Shown here piece after piece: positions 44,659 to 53,029 of a stretch of DNA of 64,000 nt. Below the pieces are notes generated by a model, which was not told the DNA's origin, did not search any database, and saw only the letters and a list, made by a program, of their open reading frames with translations. The stretch's first letter is position 1. Every line of letters starts with the position of its first letter. Origin of the DNA: Bacillota bacterium (GTDB lineage Bacteria > Bacillota > Clostridia > Christensenellales > Aristaeellaceae); assembly GCA_023435435.1 (NCBI GenBank), contig JAEYRW010000085.1:1-64000 (forward strand), read 5' to 3'. The translations under genes were made by a program, and so were the position numbers.

Positions 44659-45424
44659 AAATCTGGAAATGGCCTACGGCGAATTTGTCGCGGTGGCGCA
44701 GATGGACATCAGGATTCAAAAGGGGAAGATCACAACGATCATCGGACCCAACGGCTCCGGGAAATCGACGGTCCTAAAGGGCCTCTCGCGCCTTCTTTCG
44801 TATCGCGGCGGCGCGGTGTATCTGGGTGAAAAGGACATGAAGAATTTCGGCGCCAAGGAACTGGCGCGCAGGGTGGCGGTGCTTCCGCAGATTCACGCCG
44901 CGCCGCCGGATTTTCGGGTCAAGGAACTCGTGGGGTACGGGCGCATGCCGCATCAGAGGTGGTATCAGAAAAAGTGCCGCGCCGAGGACGAGGCGGTCAT
45001 CGACTGGGCCATGCGCGCGACCGGCGTGTGGCCGCTTCGTGAAAAGTCCATTCGGGAATGCTCCGGCGGCGAATGTCAGCGGGTCTGGATCGCCACGGTT
45101 CTCACCCAGCAGCCGGAATTCCTGTTTCTGGACGAGCCCACGACGTATCTGGACATCGCGCACCAGATGGAGACCATGCGGCTCATCAAAAAGCTCAACC
45201 GCGAGGCGGGAATGGGTGTGGTGATGGTGCTGCACGATTTGAGCCACGCCCTGGAAGTAAGCGACTGGATTGTGGTCATCAAGGACGGAAAAAAGGCGGG
45301 GGAGGGCGTGCCCGGGGACGTCATCACGCCGGAGATGATGCGCGCGGTCTACGACGTGGACTGCGACATCATTGCCGTGCCCGGTCGGGAAAAGCCCCTC
45401 ATCGCCTACCGCGAAATATCATAA
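44642..45424 (+). CDS. FecE/BtuD-like ABC ATPase (set 1)
   Basis: A 260-residue ATPase: Walker A GPNGSGKST, signature CSGGECQRVWIA (C-S-G-G-E instead of L-S-G-G-Q), Walker B FLFLDEPTTYLD, switch histidine MVLHDLSH. The GTG at 44642 is chosen because AGAAGGAG lies at usable distance; a GTG at 44630 overlaps that site. It overlaps the permease gene by 17 bases and is followed by the NifD-like gene after 12 bases. Confidence 0.88.
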   Translation: MEIRAENLEMAYGEFVAVAQMDIRIQKGKITTIIGPNGSGKSTVLKGLSRLLSYRGGAVYLGEKDMKNFGAKELARRVAVLPQIHAAPPDFRVKELVGYGRMPHQRWYQKKCRAEDEAVIDWAMRATGVWPLREKSIRECSGGECQRVWIATVLTQQPEFLFLDEPTTYLDIAHQMETMRLIKKLNREAGMGVVMVLHDLSHALEVSDWIVVIKDGKKAGEGVPGDVITPEMMRAVYDVDCDIIAVPGREKPLIAYREIS

Positions 45425-45436
45425 AAGGAGCAAGCC

Positions 45437-46735
45437 ATGGACGGAAAGACGATCGTCGCGCGCCTGAAAAAGCTGCGCGATGTGGAAACCATCCGGGAGG
45501 TCAAGACGCTCACCGCAGCCATGTTCCCCGGCCCGCACTGTCCCCTCATGGGCGCTGCGATGGCCGTGCGCGGCATACGGGACGGTGTGATTCTGGTCCT
45601 GGGGACGGAGGAATGTGCGTACTACACCAAGGACATGACGATCCACTCCGGCGAATTCGGCGGACTGGCCGGACGCTGCGTCTCCGTGGTGCTGGACAAA
45701 GGGGACGTCACCTTTGGCTTCCGGGAAAAAGCGGAGGCGGCATTCGGGGAGCTCATGGCCGAGTACGGCCCCAGGGCCGTGTTTCTGACCACCACATGCG
45801 TGGTGGAGATCATCGGCGAGGACGTGGATGCCCTCGCGGCGCGCATGACCGAAAAGTGGGGGATTCCTGTCATGGCGGTGCATACCGAACACTTCAAGTG
45901 CGAAAACCACATTCCGGGTCTCGCGCGCACAATCTCCGCGTGCTTTGACATAATGGAGTCCCGTCCCCCGGACGGAAGCGTCAATGTGCTCGGGCAGCGC
46001 ATGGGCGATTTTTCAAAAACGGAGCTCAGCCGGGTGCTGGGAGAGGCGGGGGCTCGGGTGGGACTGCGGCTCCCCTCCGGCTGTTCCGTGGAGGAAATCA
46101 AGGGTGCGGCGGCCGCCAAAGTCAACGTGGTCGTAAACGAGATCGCCCTGCCCCTCGCGCGGCGGATGGAAGCCGAATTCGGCATCCCGTGGGTGTTCTT
46201 CGACCGGTTTGTTTCGCCGGAGAACATCATGGCCGCATATGAAAGGCTGTTCGCCGCGCTTGCGCTTCCGCTGCCCGACCAATTGAGAGGTCTTTACGCC
46301 GCAGCCCGAAAAGCCCGGGACGGGGCCGCGCGGGCGCTTTCGGGGGTCAAATACATCTACGGCAACACGCCGCTGCGCACCTTTGAATTCAACCGGCTTC
46401 TGGTCGAGCTGGGCATGATTCCCGCGCTCATCCAGACATCCTCCCTCGAGCCGGAGGACAGGGCGGACATTGCCGCGATCCTCGAAAAGAGCGATCCCTA
46501 CGTCACGAAAACCGCCAACATCGCGCCTCTCCAGTTTGTTTACGACGAGTTGCAGCCCGACGTCTATTTGGGGCACGAGTTCGCCGCGCGGCTGCGCAAG
46601 AAGGGCATCGCCATTGCCCATACCGACCGGGCAAGCGGGATGCTTGGCTTTGAGGTTACGGGCTTTGTGCTCGGCGCTCTCGCGGCCGCCGCGCGGGAGG
46701 CAAAGGAGTACCGGAAGGAGGTTTTCGCTTCATGA
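45437..46735 (+). CDS. NifD-like nitrogenase component 1 subunit (set 1)
   Basis: A 432-residue catalytic-type subunit. Three cysteines match the NifD cluster ligands: C35 (GPHCPLMGA), C60 (GTEECAYY) and C121 (TTTCVVEIIGEDV). The region matching the NifD cofactor cysteine reads NVVVNEIALPLARRMEAEFG, so that ligand is missing, and no FeMo-cofactor can be bound in the usual way. The architecture fits reductases of the ChlN/BchN/CfbD type that carry one bridging cluster. It is coupled to the NifK-like gene by ATGA. The substrate is probably what the upstream importer brings in (inference). Confidence 0.88.
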   Translation: MDGKTIVARLKKLRDVETIREVKTLTAAMFPGPHCPLMGAAMAVRGIRDGVILVLGTEECAYYTKDMTIHSGEFGGLAGRCVSVVLDKGDVTFGFREKAEAAFGELMAEYGPRAVFLTTTCVVEIIGEDVDALAARMTEKWGIPVMAVHTEHFKCENHIPGLARTISACFDIMESRPPDGSVNVLGQRMGDFSKTELSRVLGEAGARVGLRLPSGCSVEEIKGAAAAKVNVVVNEIALPLARRMEAEFGIPWVFFDRFVSPENIMAAYERLFAALALPLPDQLRGLYAAARKARDGAARALSGVKYIYGNTPLRTFEFNRLLVELGMIPALIQTSSLEPEDRADIAAILEKSDPYVTKTANIAPLQFVYDELQPDVYLGHEFAARLRKKGIAIAHTDRASGMLGFEVTGFVLGALAAAAREAKEYRKEVFAS

Positions 46736-47964
46736 GTCTCGTCCGCTATCTGCCCACCCCTTCCGACCGGATGGGTGTCATCTGGAGCCTCCTTTGCGTC
46801 GGGGGCGCGGTGGTCCTGGAATACGGGCCCGCCGGAACCACCCACTACAGCGCGGGCCTGTTCGGCGCCTTGGGCGCGGAGGTGGGCGACAGGCTGTTCA
46901 CCACGCACATGACCGAGGACGACGTTGTGATGGGCGACGTGTCAAAGCTCGAGGCCGCCCTTGTGGAAATCGACCGGGAATACGCGCCAGAGGTGATTTT
47001 CGTGGTCGCGTCCAGCATCTCGGCGGTCATCGGAACCGACCTCAGGGGCGTGTGCGCCTATATGCGGGAAAAGCTCCGCGCCCGGCTGATTCCCATGGAT
47101 CAGGGCGGCTTCCGGGGCAACTTCACGCTGGGCCTGCGGGAGAGCTACCGCACGCTGGCCCGGGAACTGGCAAAGCCGGACGCGCCGAAGCTGCCGGGCA
47201 GATACAACCTCCTGGGCGCGTCGGTGGGATCGTATCGCGCGCGGTCGGATGTCTGGGAAATCGAGGATCTGATGCGCCGGGCGTTCGGCATGGAGGCCCA
47301 TGCGAAACTCTGCCTGGATACAGATGTAAATGCCATTGAAACCATGGCCGGGGCCGAGGTCAATCTTGCCCTGCGCGCGGAGGCGCTTCCCTGCGCGGAG
47401 GAAATGCAAAAAAGCGGCGGGACGCCTTTCGTGACGGGCGCGCCCTACGGCTATCGCGGCACGCTCGACTGGCTGAACCGGGTTGGCGCGGCCATGGGCA
47501 GGGCGGCCGATCCAGCCCTTGTCCGGGGGATGGAAGCGCAGGCGGCCGAGGCGGCCCGGTACCGGATGTATGGCATGACGCGCCGCGCACACATGCCCGC
47601 GGCGGCGATTCTGGGCGAATACGACCTGGTGGCGGGCCTGTCCACCTTTTTGGATGAGTTGGGCCTGTCAGTGGGGCACAAGATATGTACCCATTCCCTG
47701 CGGGATTGGCCGGAGGCCGGTCCGGAGATCGTCTCCGTAACCGAGGAAAGGGACAGAATCGCCCTTCTGAAGAGGCTGCACCATTTCCTTGTGCTGGCCG
47801 ACGACGTTTCCGCGCGCCTTCTTGCCCCGGACAACACATATCTTCGCGTTTCAAACCCGCTGGTGAACGGCGCGCAGATCGCGAACCATATGCCGATCAT
47901 GGGCCCGCGCGGCGCGGATTTTATGTTGGAGACCATTGAGACATATTTTCAGTCGCTCTCCTGA
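46732..47964 (+). CDS. NifK-like nitrogenase component 1 subunit (set 1)
   Basis: A 410-residue partner of the NifD-like protein. It aligns by eye through GGAVVLEYGPAGTTHY (about 24-39) and VVASSISAVIGTDLRGV (about 90-106), but the cluster cysteines of NifK are replaced: T-T where GC is expected and S-S in place of the third. Only C22 is near the first position and it is not shared with set 2. The subunit may give a non-cysteine ligand, as ChlB gives an aspartate, or none. It is the last gene of the set 1 operon. Confidence 0.85.
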   Translation: MSLVRYLPTPSDRMGVIWSLLCVGGAVVLEYGPAGTTHYSAGLFGALGAEVGDRLFTTHMTEDDVVMGDVSKLEAALVEIDREYAPEVIFVVASSISAVIGTDLRGVCAYMREKLRARLIPMDQGGFRGNFTLGLRESYRTLARELAKPDAPKLPGRYNLLGASVGSYRARSDVWEIEDLMRRAFGMEAHAKLCLDTDVNAIETMAGAEVNLALRAEALPCAEEMQKSGGTPFVTGAPYGYRGTLDWLNRVGAAMGRAADPALVRGMEAQAAEAARYRMYGMTRRAHMPAAAILGEYDLVAGLSTFLDELGLSVGHKICTHSLRDWPEAGPEIVSVTEERDRIALLKRLHHFLVLADDVSARLLAPDNTYLRVSNPLVNGAQIANHMPIMGPRGADFMLETIETYFQSLS

Positions 47965-48021
47965 ACGGAGCTGCCTTCGCTTTCTGTGCTTTATGGAGAG
48001 GGCGGGTTCAAACCGGTGGAA

Positions 48022-48690
48022 TCAGAACTCATTCAGGCGTCCTTCCCGGGACAAAGACCACAAAATCATTCCGGCGCTGAGCAGTTGGGCGACCGCGGTG
48101 GCCGCCGCCGCGCCGGGCACGCCCCACCCGAGCGCGAGGTCGAGCGCGATGTTCGCGGCGCCGGAAATGAGGAGCACATAGAAAGCGTCTTGGTGTTTCC
48201 CGGCGCGCGCAGGATGCCCGCCCCGATGTTGTAGGTCATTAGGGCAACACCGCCCAAATCCTACGCGGGCGGGCGGCTGCATTTCCGCCATCTCGCGCCC
48301 GCAGAATTCTTGACGTAGCGTTGCTACGCCTTCGCCTCGGCTCCTTGCCTTGGGCGAAAATCCATCGCGGGGCTTTCTCCCGTCATTTCTGCGCCTTGCT
48401 CTGAGACCGACAGCGCGCCGAAGGTAATGCGCACGTAGGCGGGCGTCATGGGCGCGATGTCGTCCGGGACGTTCAGCATGCCTGCGAGGGCGGGCGAGAG
48501 CAAAATGCCCAGGACGGAAAACAGGAGCCCCGCCGCGAGGGCAAACGTGATCGCCGTGTGCGCCGCCCGCGAAAGCATTTCCCGTTTCTTTGCGCCGTAA
48601 TGCCGGGCAATCAAAACACCCGCACCCGCCGAAAAACCCACCCCAAAATTGACCGGCAGCTTTACCGCGACCGCGAAAAACGCATCGTCG
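48022..48690 (-). pseudogene. MATE-family efflux transporter, degenerate
   Basis: Two separated pieces of one MATE protein remain. The upstream piece (about 48690-48414) reads KLPVNFGVGFSAGAGVLIA, RHYGAKKREMLSRAAHTAI and ends AYVRITFGALSV. After an inserted segment the protein resumes near 48240 with LMTYNIGAGILRAPGNTK, shifts frame near 48192 and ends LLSAGMILWSLSREG then NEF stop. The N-terminus and C-terminal half are missing. The gene cannot encode a working transporter. Confidence 0.75.
48241..48413. repeat. Insertion-like segment inside the MATE pseudogene
   Basis: About 170 bases separate two pieces of MATE coding sequence that would otherwise join directly (GALSV and LMTYN). The segment contains a short perfect hairpin, CGTAGCGTTGCTACG (48309-48323 region), and no coding potential. 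It looks like a small interspersed or MITE-type element. No clear terminal inverted repeat or target duplication could be delimited by eye. Confidence 0.45.
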
Positions 48691-49124
48691 CTCCGTCCAC
48701 CGCCTCCAAGCGCGTCCGGGAATTGGAAGGGGAGGTGGGCCGGGAACTGGTGACGCGAAAGCACGCCGGTGTCGCCCTTACGCGCCGGCAGAACCATGCT
48801 GGAATACGAGGAGCGCATCTCGTCAACTTTCTCTACGAGGCGACGCATGGCTGACTGTTTCCCAAAGGCCAGCAATTTCAGCTGGAATTGGACGTTGCGG
48901 CGGACGCGCTTTCCTATCGCAAAACCGGAAGGTGATACGCGCTTGTGGCTCGGGGCCTCGTCCCGGACGATTTGCAAAAGGGGCTTTTGCGGGAGGTACC
49001 AGTGTTGAAGGGGACGATCCCACCCGTCGGGTACTTTCGATTGTATCGAAAAAATGGCGCGCGGGAAGGCGCGATACGGGAGTGGCTGTTGCCCGGGGAC
49101 GAAGCGGAAGGGGCGACCCCATGA
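48690..49124 (+). pseudogene. LysR-family regulator, degenerate
   Basis: A LysR helix-turn-helix fragment (STASKRVRELEGEVGRELVTRK) is followed by a frameshift near 48785 into AGRTMLEYEERIS. The middle of the effector domain is missing, an in-frame stop lies near 48935, and the C-terminus survives as ALVARGLVPDDLQKGLLREV through VGYFRLYRKNGARE to the stop at 49122. It abuts the MATE remnant head-on, so a deletion or rearrangement joined them. Confidence 0.7.
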
Positions 49125-49133
49125 AAATTTAAA

Positions 49134-49147
49134 TTAGGATACCCTAA
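49134..49147 (+). promoter_or_regulatory. DtxR/IdeR-like operator (box 8)
   Basis: TTAGG ATAC CCTAA with perfect half-sites (AATTAGG/CCTAAT). A TATAAT at 49167-49172 lies 20 bases downstream, so the box would cover the -35 region of the promoter for the AraC-led set 2 operon. Confidence 0.68.
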
Positions 49148-49231
49148 TAAGTTAACCGCCCTCGTGTATAATGGATGCGGCGCAAAACCCGGAAGGCCGT
49201 TCCAATAGACATGCACAGGAGGATCGTGTCC

Positions 49232-50074
49232 ATGATCGCAGATATTGATCGCGTCGCGGATTATTTTGCTCAAAACAATATGACCTTTCTGGATGCCCAT
49301 GTCATCAGCGTCGCGCCTGGAAGCGCGCGCCGGAATACGGCGACCGCGCCGGCGGGGCAGGGAATCGTCATTCCTCTTTCCGGCAGCGCCGTATTCACCA
49401 TGGACGGAACGCCCTATTTTCTGTCCCCCGGGATGGTCCTGCACGCCCGGCCCGGCGTGTGCCTGAACAAGGAGGTCGTCGGGAAAGAGGCGTGGCGCTA
49501 TGCGCTGGTGCACTATCGCGCCGCCGGTGAGGCGGATGTGCCGGACCTCGCCCATTTCGGCATGCCCGTGGAAGACTCGCCGCGCATTGCCGCGCTTTCC
49601 GGCAAACTCAGTGCGGCGGCGGACGCCGCGGACAGCATGGCGGCGCTGCGGGCAAAATCCCTTTTTCACAACCTGATTGAGGAGCTTCTCCTCTCCGCGA
49701 TCAGGCGGCGGGACGGCGGCGGCGTCATCGGCGAGGCGCTTTCCTACCTTCATGAGAATTACGCGGGTCAGTTTACCGCCGCCGAACTGGCGGCGCGGTT
49801 CGGATTGAGCGCCAAGCGCTTTGCGGCGGTCTTCCAACGGCATACGGGCATGACCCCCGCCTGCTATCTCACCGGACTGCGCATCCGGCAATCAAAGGAA
49901 CTGCTCAGAACCAGCGACTGTCCCGTATCCCGCGTGGCGGAGTACGTGGGTTACCAGGATCCCTATTATTACAGCAGACTGTTCAAAAAGATAAGCGGCG
50001 TGTCTCCCACGGAATTTCGGGCGGCGTCCGCCGAAAATGTCCGCGCAAAATCAGAAATCAACGCACGGGATTAA
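49232..50074 (+). CDS. AraC-family regulator (set 2)
   Basis: A 280-residue regulator: an N-terminal cupin-like sensor (about 30-130, with GQGIVIPLSGSAVFTMDG) and a C-terminal AraC DNA-binding domain (about 175-268, FTAAELAARFGLSAKRFAAVF and VAEYVGYQDPYYYSRLFKK). The ATG at 49232 lies 9 bases after AGGAGG; upstream in-frame ATGs lack such a site. Directly followed by the ABC ATPase gene (13-base gap), so it is probably the specific activator that senses the ligand of transporter set 2. Confidence 0.86.
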   Translation: MIADIDRVADYFAQNNMTFLDAHVISVAPGSARRNTATAPAGQGIVIPLSGSAVFTMDGTPYFLSPGMVLHARPGVCLNKEVVGKEAWRYALVHYRAAGEADVPDLAHFGMPVEDSPRIAALSGKLSAAADAADSMAALRAKSLFHNLIEELLLSAIRRRDGGGVIGEALSYLHENYAGQFTAAELAARFGLSAKRFAAVFQRHTGMTPACYLTGLRIRQSKELLRTSDCPVSRVAEYVGYQDPYYYSRLFKKISGVSPTEFRAASAENVRAKSEINARD

Positions 50075-50087
50075 AAGGGAGGAGAAA

Positions 50088-50879
50088 ATGGCCATGCACA
50101 GCATCGCCACCGCGAACCTTGCCATCGCCTACGAGGATCACCTCGTGGTAAACGGCCTCGATATGCAAATTCCGCGGGGGGAAATCACCTCGATCATCGG
50201 GCCCAACGGCTGCGGGAAATCCACGGTCCTCAAGGCGGTGGGGCGCATCCTCAAGCCCAGGGGCGGCAGCGTATCCCTCAACGGCAACGACATCCGGACG
50301 CTTTCCACCGGCGAAATCGCCCGCAAAATGGCGATTCTGCCCCAATCCCCGCTGGCGCCCGCGGGACTCACGGTGGGCGAGCTTGTGGGGTACGGCCGCT
50401 TCCCGCATCAGAAGGGGTTTGGAAAACTGAAGCCGGAGGACAGGGAAATCGTCCGCTGGGCATTGGAGGTGACGCGGCTTTCGGAACTGGAGACCTCGTT
50501 GGTGGACGCCCTCTCCGGCGGCCAGCGGCAGCGCGTGTGGATCGCCATGGCGCTGGCGCAGCAGACCGACCTGATTCTGCTGGACGAACCCACGACGTAC
50601 CTCGACCTCTCTTATCAGCTGGAGGTGCTCGAACTGCTCTACCGCCTCAACCGGGAGCAAAATTGCTCCATCGTCATGGTGCTCCACGATCTCAACCTGG
50701 CGGCGCGCTTTTCCGATTACATGATCGCCATCCGGGACGGGGAAATCGTCGGCTGCGGCGCGCCCTCCGAGATCATGACGCCCCGGGTGCTCGAAAAGGT
50801 CTTTCAAATCGACGCGACCATCGCCACGGAGCCCCGCACGGGCCGCCCCGTCTGCCTGACCTACAACCTTCTGCGCTGA
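50088..50879 (+). CDS. FecE-like ABC ATPase (set 2)
   Basis: A 263-residue ATPase with Walker A GPNGCGKST, signature LSGGQRQRVWIA, Walker B LILLDEPTTYLD and switch histidine MVLHDLNL. Ribosome site AGGGAGGAG. It shares an operon with the AraC gene and is separated from its binding protein and permeases by a second operator-containing gap (50880-50988). Confidence 0.91.
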   Translation: MAMHSIATANLAIAYEDHLVVNGLDMQIPRGEITSIIGPNGCGKSTVLKAVGRILKPRGGSVSLNGNDIRTLSTGEIARKMAILPQSPLAPAGLTVGELVGYGRFPHQKGFGKLKPEDREIVRWALEVTRLSELETSLVDALSGGQRQRVWIAMALAQQTDLILLDEPTTYLDLSYQLEVLELLYRLNREQNCSIVMVLHDLNLAARFSDYMIAIRDGEIVGCGAPSEIMTPRVLEKVFQIDATIATEPRTGRPVCLTYNLLR

Positions 50880-50955
50880 CGGGAGGGGAAGTCCATCTCC
50901 ACGCGGAAAAAAATCCATTCCATTCCGCCGGGCGATGTGGTACCATGTCCTTGTG

Positions 50956-50969
50956 TTAGGAATGCCTAT
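50956..50969 (+). promoter_or_regulatory. DtxR/IdeR-like operator (box 9)
   Basis: TTAGG AATG CCTAT, one mismatch at the last base; the first 13 bases are identical to box 1. TACCAT (50941-50946) could be the -10 element, with TTCCAT 17 bases upstream, giving the same 9-base promoter-to-box distance as at 41809. Confidence 0.62.
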
Positions 50970-50988
50970 CAATTTAGGAGGAAAGCAA

Positions 50989-51963
50989 ATGAAAAGAGTC
51001 CTTATTTTTGTGCTGACGCTTTTGACGGCGGCGATGGGAAGCGTCGGCTTTGCCGAGGAGACGCCCAAGACGACCGGCGACATCGACGACAAGACGGTGA
51101 GCGTCAACTACATAAGCGAGGTGGAATACCCGTACACCTATACGGACGCGGCGGGCAGGGAAATTACCATCGAGCATCAGATCACCGCCATCGCGGTGGA
51201 CTATCTCCCCCTGTGGGAGAGCATGACGCTTCTGGGCGTCAAGCCCGTGGCGGCCTCCGGAAGCGAGAACTACATCGCCACCTGGGACGCCTTTGACGGA
51301 TACGACTTCAGCACCGTAACGGACATCGGGTCGAGCGAAATCAACCTCGAGCTTCTGGCGGCGCTGGAGCCCGATCTCATTCTCGCCCAGGTGTGGGACG
51401 TAAACGACATGGACATCGCCAATTACGAAAAGATCGCCACCGTCGCAGTCTTCAGCATGGATACCAAGATGGACTGGCGGCTGAGTCTGCGGGAGGTGGG
51501 CAAGCTCCTCGGGCTCTCCCAGCGCGCGGAGGAGGTCATCGCCCAGGTTGAGGAACGGCTCGCGGCGTCGAGGGAACTCATAAAGGAAGAATATCAGGAT
51601 CAGACGGTGATGCAGATTTCCATCATGGGCGAGGACAAGTATTACTGCGCGTGGCGCGAGGATCTCTACGGCGAAACCGGCCTGGGCCTGAAAACGCCGG
51701 AGGGATACACCACCTCCACCAACTACGAGCAGATTTCCATGGAAGCCATCGCCCAGATGAATCCGGACGTGATTTTCATCAACCTCTTCGATGGCGACGA
51801 GGCCATCTACGAGGCCATGACCGCAAACAGCGTCTGGCAGTCGCTGACCGCCGTGAAGAACGGGCGCGTGTATCTGCTGGACGGCACCGGTCACGCCAAC
51901 AGCGCCCTGTCCACGCTCCATACGGTGGACTTCATCGTCGAAAGCCTGACGCAGGCCGAGTAA
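50989..51963 (+). CDS. FecB-like substrate-binding protein (set 2)
   Basis: A 324-residue exported receptor. The signal peptide (about 1-22) ends at GFA-EE, without a lipobox. The binding-protein domain includes YPYTYTDAAGREITIEHQITAIAVDYL (about 45-71), EPDLILAQVWDVNDMDI and the C-terminal NGRVYLLDGTGHANSALS. Ribosome site TAGGAGGAAAG. It starts a run with two permeases and the NifH/D/K-like genes. Confidence 0.88.
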   Translation: MKRVLIFVLTLLTAAMGSVGFAEETPKTTGDIDDKTVSVNYISEVEYPYTYTDAAGREITIEHQITAIAVDYLPLWESMTLLGVKPVAASGSENYIATWDAFDGYDFSTVTDIGSSEINLELLAALEPDLILAQVWDVNDMDIANYEKIATVAVFSMDTKMDWRLSLREVGKLLGLSQRAEEVIAQVEERLAASRELIKEEYQDQTVMQISIMGEDKYYCAWREDLYGETGLGLKTPEGYTTSTNYEQISMEAIAQMNPDVIFINLFDGDEAIYEAMTANSVWQSLTAVKNGRVYLLDGTGHANSALSTLHTVDFIVESLTQAE

Positions 51964-52033
51964 TCAGGGATGGAAACGGGCGGTGGGCCTGCAAATAGGC
52001 CTGTCGCCCCTTTTCCTTGCCGGGGAGTTGGAA

Positions 52034-53029
52034 ATGTCAAAATCACGAAAAACGGCCGCCTTCGGATTGGCGGCGGCGGCGCTGCTCGTCATATTCCTCT
52101 TTGCGTCGATCAATACCGGGGCCGCCCAAATCGGCCTTCGCGGGGTCTGGGACGCGCTTTTCGCCTTCGACCCCGAAAACACCATGCACCTGCTCGTGCG
52201 GGATATGCGGCTCGTCCGGGCGCTTTCGGGGGCGGCGGTGGGCGCTTCCCTGGCGGTGGCGGGCGCCATGATGCAGGGTATGACCCGCAACCCCATGGCG
52301 GATTCCGGCCTCATGGGGCTGAGCGCGGGGGCGGGCTTCGCCATTTCCCTGTGCGTTTCGGTGCTCGGGTTCACGCGCTACAATCTGGTCCTCCTGTCCA
52401 GCTTCGCGGGCGCGCTTCTGGGCGCGGCAGGGGTTTACGCGATCAGCGCCCTCGTCCCCGGCAGCGAAACGCGCGTGAAGCTGGTGCTGTCCGGCGCCAT
52501 GCTGTCCACGTTTTTGTCCGCTCTTTCCCAGGCCATCGCCATTCAAAGCGGCAAATCCCAGTCGCTGATGTTCTGGACGCTGGGGAATCTGTCCGGGATC
52601 AGCTGGGGTCAGTTTTTGGCCGCTTTGCCCTTTCTGGCGGCGGGCGTTCTCCTTTCGCTGCTTTTGTCCCCGCGGGTGACGATTCTGAGCCTGACGGACG
52701 AGGTCGCGGCCGGGCTCGGGGTGCGCGTGGGCGCGGTCAAGGCCCTGGGGACGCTGGCGGTGGTGCTCATGGCGGGCACATCGTTCGTGCTGGCGGGAAA
52801 CATCACGTTCGTGGGGCTCCTGACCGCGCACTTCTGCCGCTTTCTCGCGGGCCCGGACTACCGGCGCGTGATTCCCCTGAGCGCACTGTTCGGCGGCGTA
52901 CTGGTCGTTCTGGCGGATACGCTCGCCAAGGGAATCGCGCCGCCGGTGGAATACCCGGTGGGGGCGCTCATCTCGCTGATCGGCGTGCCCGTGTTCCTCT
53001 ATTACGCGCGAAGGAAGGCGGGAAAATGA
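52034..53029 (+). CDS. FecCD-family ABC permease (set 2, first subunit)
   Basis: A 331-residue membrane protein with FecCD motifs: RLVRALSGAAVGASLAVAG, QGMTRNPMADSGLMGLSAG and AGNITFVGLLTAHFCRFL (T-A-H where V-P-H is usual). The ATG at 52034 is chosen over an upstream in-frame codon because it follows GGGGAGTTGGAA. It overlaps the next permease by four bases. Confidence 0.89.
   Translation: MSKSRKTAAFGLAAAALLVIFLFASINTGAAQIGLRGVWDALFAFDPENTMHLLVRDMRLVRALSGAAVGASLAVAGAMMQGMTRNPMADSGLMGLSAGAGFAISLCVSVLGFTRYNLVLLSSFAGALLGAAGVYAISALVPGSETRVKLVLSGAMLSTFLSALSQAIAIQSGKSQSLMFWTLGNLSGISWGQFLAALPFLAAGVLLSLLLSPRVTILSLTDEVAAGLGVRVGAVKALGTLAVVLMAGTSFVLAGNITFVGLLTAHFCRFLAGPDYRRVIPLSALFGGVLVVLADTLAKGIAPPVEYPVGALISLIGVPVFLYYARRKAGK

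Noticed and set aside
17441..50969. Fur boxes
   Set aside because: The dyads are TTAGG-type with a 4-base spacer and do not match the GATAAT-based Fur consensus.
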